Positions 6,159 through 8,857 of a DNA stretch of 8,857 nt are shown here, piece by piece. The translations under genes and the position numbers were made by a program. Positions within the stretch are counted from its first letter, which is position 1, and each line of letters begins with the position of its first letter. The notes beneath the pieces are model-generated. The model was given only the letters and a program-made list of their open reading frames with translations, was not told the DNA's origin and ran no database searches. Source of the DNA: Solirubrobacterales bacterium (GTDB taxonomy: Bacteria; Actinomycetota; Thermoleophilia; Solirubrobacterales; Solirubrobacteraceae); contig JAOPZO010000336.1 in the NCBI GenBank assembly GCA_025964065.1, positions 1-8,857 of the forward strand, read 5' to 3'.

Positions 6159-7527
6159 TGCCACGTTCCTGGAGGGCTGGCTCGTCGAGCAGCGCTGGTT
6201 CGCCTCGAAATCCCGCGACCTGAGCGCGGTCAACCTGCTCGAGACGCTCACCCTGCGCGAGAGCGACGAGCAGCCGCTCGTCCTCGCGCTCGTCGAGGCG
6301 CGCTTCGCCACCGGCACGCACGAGCTCTACCAGGTGCTCCTCGGCGCGCGGGAGGCGACGCCGAAGGACGAGGAGGGCACGATCCTCGAGAAGGCCGGCT
6401 GGGAGCTCTACGACGCGGTCGGCGATCCCGAGCAGGGCGGGATCCTCGCGGGCTTCTTCGACGGCGACCGGGAGATCCCGGGCGCCCACGGCTGCGTGCG
6501 CTTCCACCACACGGAGGGCGCCCCGGCGATGGGCTCGCACCCCGACGTGCGGCCCATGGGCGCCGAGCAGTCGAACTCCTCGGTGATCCTCGACGACAAG
6601 TTCGTCCTGAAGGTCTTCCGTCGCCTGGAGGCCGGGGACAACCCCGAGCTCGAGATGCTCAAGTTCCTCACGGAGCAGGGCTTTCAGAGCATCGCCCGGC
6701 TGCAGGGCTGGTACGACTACTCGGGCGAGCTGATGGACGCGACGCTCGGCGTCGTGCAGGACTACGTCGGCGACGCGACGGACGGCTGGGAGCTCGCCCT
6801 CGCGGCGATCGGCGCCGGTGATGACTCGCTGATCGACCGCCTGCGGGACCTCGGCGCGGTCACGGGCGACATGCACCGGGCGCTCGGCTCGAGCATGGAC
6901 CCGGACTTCGCCCCGGACGAGCCGAGCGACGACGCCCTCGCGCTGCTCACGGCGACGATCGACGAGCAGATCGAGCGCGTGTGGGTCGACCTGCCGCAGG
7001 ACGACCCGGCCGTCGAGCCGATCCTGCACCGCGGGCAGGAGATCCGCGACCGCCTGCAGATGATGAGCCACGTCGGCGTGGGCGGCCGCTACATCCGCCA
7101 CCACGGCGACTTCCACCTGGGGCAGACGCTCGCGAAGCCCGACGGCGGCTGGGTGATCCTCGACTTCGAAGGGGAGCCCGCGCGCTCCCTGCGCGACCGG
7201 CGCCGCAAGCGCTCGCCGCTGCGCGACGTGGCGGGCATGCTCCGCTCCTTCGCGTACGCCGCGAGCGCCAGCGAGCTGCTGCACGGCAAGGCCGCGCCCG
7301 CGGACTGGGAGGAGCGCGCCCGCGCGGCGTTCCTCGAGGGCTACCACGCCCACGTCGACCCGAAGCTGCTGCCCGCCGGGCACGCGGCGATCGACAAGCT
7401 GCTCGCGATCTTCGAGCTCGAGAAGGCCGTCTACGAGCTGCGGTACGAGATCGACAACCGTCCCGAGTGGGTCGGCGTCCCCGTCGCCGGGATCGCCCGC
7501 CTCCTCCAGGAGCCCCTTCCGTCATGA
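6145..7527 (+). CDS. mak: maltokinase
   Basis: Phosphorylates maltose with ATP to alpha-maltose 1-phosphate, the donor for GlgE (also called Pep2). It is a 460-residue protein with a kinase-like fold related to aminoglycoside phosphotransferases. The N-terminal cap has RWFASKSR (17-24), typical of the family. EQSNSSV (141-147) is the nucleotide-binding loop. Lys156 in FVLKVFRRL is the likely ATP-contacting lysine. The catalytic Asp322 lies in RHHGDFHLGQ, and the metal-binding Asp340 in ILDFEGEP. RRRKRSPLRDVAGMLRSFAY (352-371) and the C-terminal FELEKAVYELRYEIDNRP (423-440) are family hallmarks. It is stand-alone, not fused to TreS. The ATG at 6145 has GAGGAG seven bases upstream (6132-6137) and overlaps the end of treS by 14 bases; the mak stop overlaps the glgB start. 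Confidence 0.96.
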   Translation: MVTVDATFLEGWLVEQRWFASKSRDLSAVNLLETLTLRESDEQPLVLALVEARFATGTHELYQVLLGAREATPKDEEGTILEKAGWELYDAVGDPEQGGILAGFFDGDREIPGAHGCVRFHHTEGAPAMGSHPDVRPMGAEQSNSSVILDDKFVLKVFRRLEAGDNPELEMLKFLTEQGFQSIARLQGWYDYSGELMDATLGVVQDYVGDATDGWELALAAIGAGDDSLIDRLRDLGAVTGDMHRALGSSMDPDFAPDEPSDDALALLTATIDEQIERVWVDLPQDDPAVEPILHRGQEIRDRLQMMSHVGVGGRYIRHHGDFHLGQTLAKPDGGWVILDFEGEPARSLRDRRRKRSPLRDVAGMLRSFAYAASASELLHGKAAPADWEERARAAFLEGYHAHVDPKLLPAGHAAIDKLLAIFELEKAVYELRYEIDNRPEWVGVPVAGIARLLQEPLPS

Positions 7528-8857
7528 GCAAGAACATCGACCCGGCGATCTTCCAGGCCGTCGTCGACGGCACCCTCGCCGACCCGCACTCCGTGCTCGG
7601 TGCGCACCCCGTGAAGGGCGGCGTGATCGTCTGCGCCTACCGCCCCGACGCGGTCAGCGTGACCGTGCACGCGAACGGGGACGGGGAGCTCGCGCTCCAG
7701 CAGCTCCACCCGGGCGGCGTGTTCGCCGGCGAGCTGAAGGGCGCCTCGCTTCCGCTGCGGTACGAGCTCGAGGTCGCCTATGGCGATGGGCGCACGTTCA
7801 CCATCAAGGACCCGTACGCGTTCCCGCCGACGCTCGGCGAGCTCGACATCCACCTCGCCGGCGAGGGCCGCCACGAGGAGGTCTACGAGCACCTGGGCGC
7901 GCACGTCCGCGCGGTCGACGGCGTCTCGGGCACCGCGTTCGCGGTGTGGGCGCCGAGCGCGCGGGCGGTCTCGGTCGTCGGCGACTTCAACTCGTGGGAC
8001 GGCCGGCTGCACCACATGCGCTCGCTCGGTTCGAGCGGCATCTGGGAGCTCTTCGTCCCCGACGTGGCCGACGGCCAGCGGTACAAGTACGAGATCCGCG
8101 GCGCCGACGGCGGGCTCGTGCTCAAGGCCGATCCGTACGCGTTCCAGACCGAGCACCCCCCGCAGACCTCGAGCGTCGTGCACACGCCGCGGCACGAGTG
8201 GCAGGACGGGGCGTGGGTCGAGGCGCGGCGTGCGGTCGGCAAGCCGCCGCTCGACGCGCCCATCTCGGTCTACGAGGTGCACCTCGGCTCCTGGCGGCGC
8301 TCCCCGGACCACCCGGACGAGCCGCTCGACTACGAGACGCTCGCCCGCGACCTCGCCGCCTACGTCAAGGACATGGGCTTCACCCACGTCGAGCTCCTGC
8401 CGGTGATGGCGCACCCGTACGCGCCGTCCTGGGGCTACCAGGTGACCTCGTACTTCGCGCCCACGCCGCGGTACGGCACCCCGGACCAGTTCCGGGCGTT
8501 CGTCGACCACCTGCACGGCGAGGGCATCGGCGTGCTCCTCGACTGGGTGCCGGCGCACTTCCCGAAGGACGCCTGGGCGCTCGCGAACTTCGACGGGACG
8601 AAGCTCTACGAGCACGCCGACCCGCACCGCGGCGAGCACCCCGACTGGGGCACGCTCGTGTTCAACTCCGGGCGCAACGAGGTCCGGAACTTCCTGCTCG
8701 CGAGCGCGCTGTTCTGGGCCCGGGAGTACCACGCGGACGGCATCCGGGTCGACGCCGTCGCCTCCATGCTCTACCTGGACTACTCGCGGAAGGACGGCGA
8801 TTGGGTCCCCAACGAGTTCGGCGGCAACGAGGACCTGCAGGCCGTCGCGCTGCTCAA
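7524..8857 (+). CDS. glgB: 1,4-alpha-glucan branching enzyme, 3' end cut by window
   Basis: Cuts an alpha-1,4-glucan chain and rejoins it through an alpha-1,6 bond, giving the branched polymer. The first 444 residues are present out of the roughly 730 usual for the family; the frame is open to the window edge. Residues 5-105 are the N1 beta domain (DPHSVLGAHP at 20-29). Residues 115-220 are the CBM48 domain (FAVWAPSARAVSVVGDFNSW, 139-158). The GH13 barrel starts near 245 with SVYEVHLGSW (248-257), then ELLPVMAHPY (290-299) and SWGYQVTSYFAPTPRYGTP (302-320). The nucleophile Asp410 is in GIRVDAVASMLYLDYSR. The acid/base Glu and third Asp fall beyond the window. HPYAPSWGYQ replaces the more familiar PFDGSWGYQ. 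The ATG overlaps the mak stop (ATGA), with AGGAG at 7508-7512, 11 bases upstream. Confidence 0.96.
   Translation, partial: MSKNIDPAIFQAVVDGTLADPHSVLGAHPVKGGVIVCAYRPDAVSVTVHANGDGELALQQLHPGGVFAGELKGASLPLRYELEVAYGDGRTFTIKDPYAFPPTLGELDIHLAGEGRHEEVYEHLGAHVRAVDGVSGTAFAVWAPSARAVSVVGDFNSWDGRLHHMRSLGSSGIWELFVPDVADGQRYKYEIRGADGGLVLKADPYAFQTEHPPQTSSVVHTPRHEWQDGAWVEARRAVGKPPLDAPISVYEVHLGSWRRSPDHPDEPLDYETLARDLAAYVKDMGFTHVELLPVMAHPYAPSWGYQVTSYFAPTPRYGTPDQFRAFVDHLHGEGIGVLLDWVPAHFPKDAWALANFDGTKLYEHADPHRGEHPDWGTLVFNSGRNEVRNFLLASALFWAREYHADGIRVDAVASMLYLDYSRKDGDWVPNEFGGNEDLQAVALL

Noticed and set aside
4419..7527. TreS-Mak fusion protein
   Set aside because: A clear stop at 6156-6158 and a separate mak start with its own ribosome binding site show two independent proteins.

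Overview
The window comes from a high-GC bacterium (well above 70% G+C by eye, with nearly every third codon position G or C). Codon use, protein sequences and gene order fit an actinobacterium. I would guess the deep-branching Thermoleophilia/Solirubrobacterales, but that placement is inference and no marker gene in the window tests it.

Layout: (1) 8-661, minus: a small cytoplasmic SGNH/GDSL-type hydrolase. (2) 708-932, plus: a 74-residue protein, head-to-head with the hydrolase, that looks like a small winged-helix-type domain. (3) 933-1185: a gene-free gap between convergent genes, holding a strong GC-rich hairpin (1030-1051) and a weaker one. (4) 1186-2415, minus: an unusually short GH77 4-alpha-glucanotransferase (malQ). 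(5) 2416-2523: a divergent control region. (6) 2524-8857, plus: a tightly packed four-gene operon glgE-treS-mak-glgB, with glgB cut by the window edge.

The operon encodes the GlgE pathway of alpha-glucan synthesis. TreS interconverts trehalose and maltose. Mak phosphorylates maltose to alpha-maltose 1-phosphate with ATP. GlgE transfers the maltosyl unit to the non-reducing end of an alpha-1,4-glucan. GlgB adds the alpha-1,6 branches. All catalytic residues expected from the families can be read in GlgE, TreS and Mak; in GlgB only the nucleophile lies inside the window. TreS and Mak are separate proteins here, not a TreS-Mak fusion. The last three genes overlap their upstream neighbours by 4, 14 and 4 bases, so the operon is probably translationally coupled. 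The divergent malQ can remodel malto-oligosaccharides, which links this locus to maltodextrin turnover.

I see no previously undescribed system, mobile element, CRISPR array or RNA gene. The main pathway is established. The points most worth a second look are the compact GH77 enzyme with its altered active-site motif, its divergent pairing with glgE, and the structured, partly coding-like gap at 933-1185.
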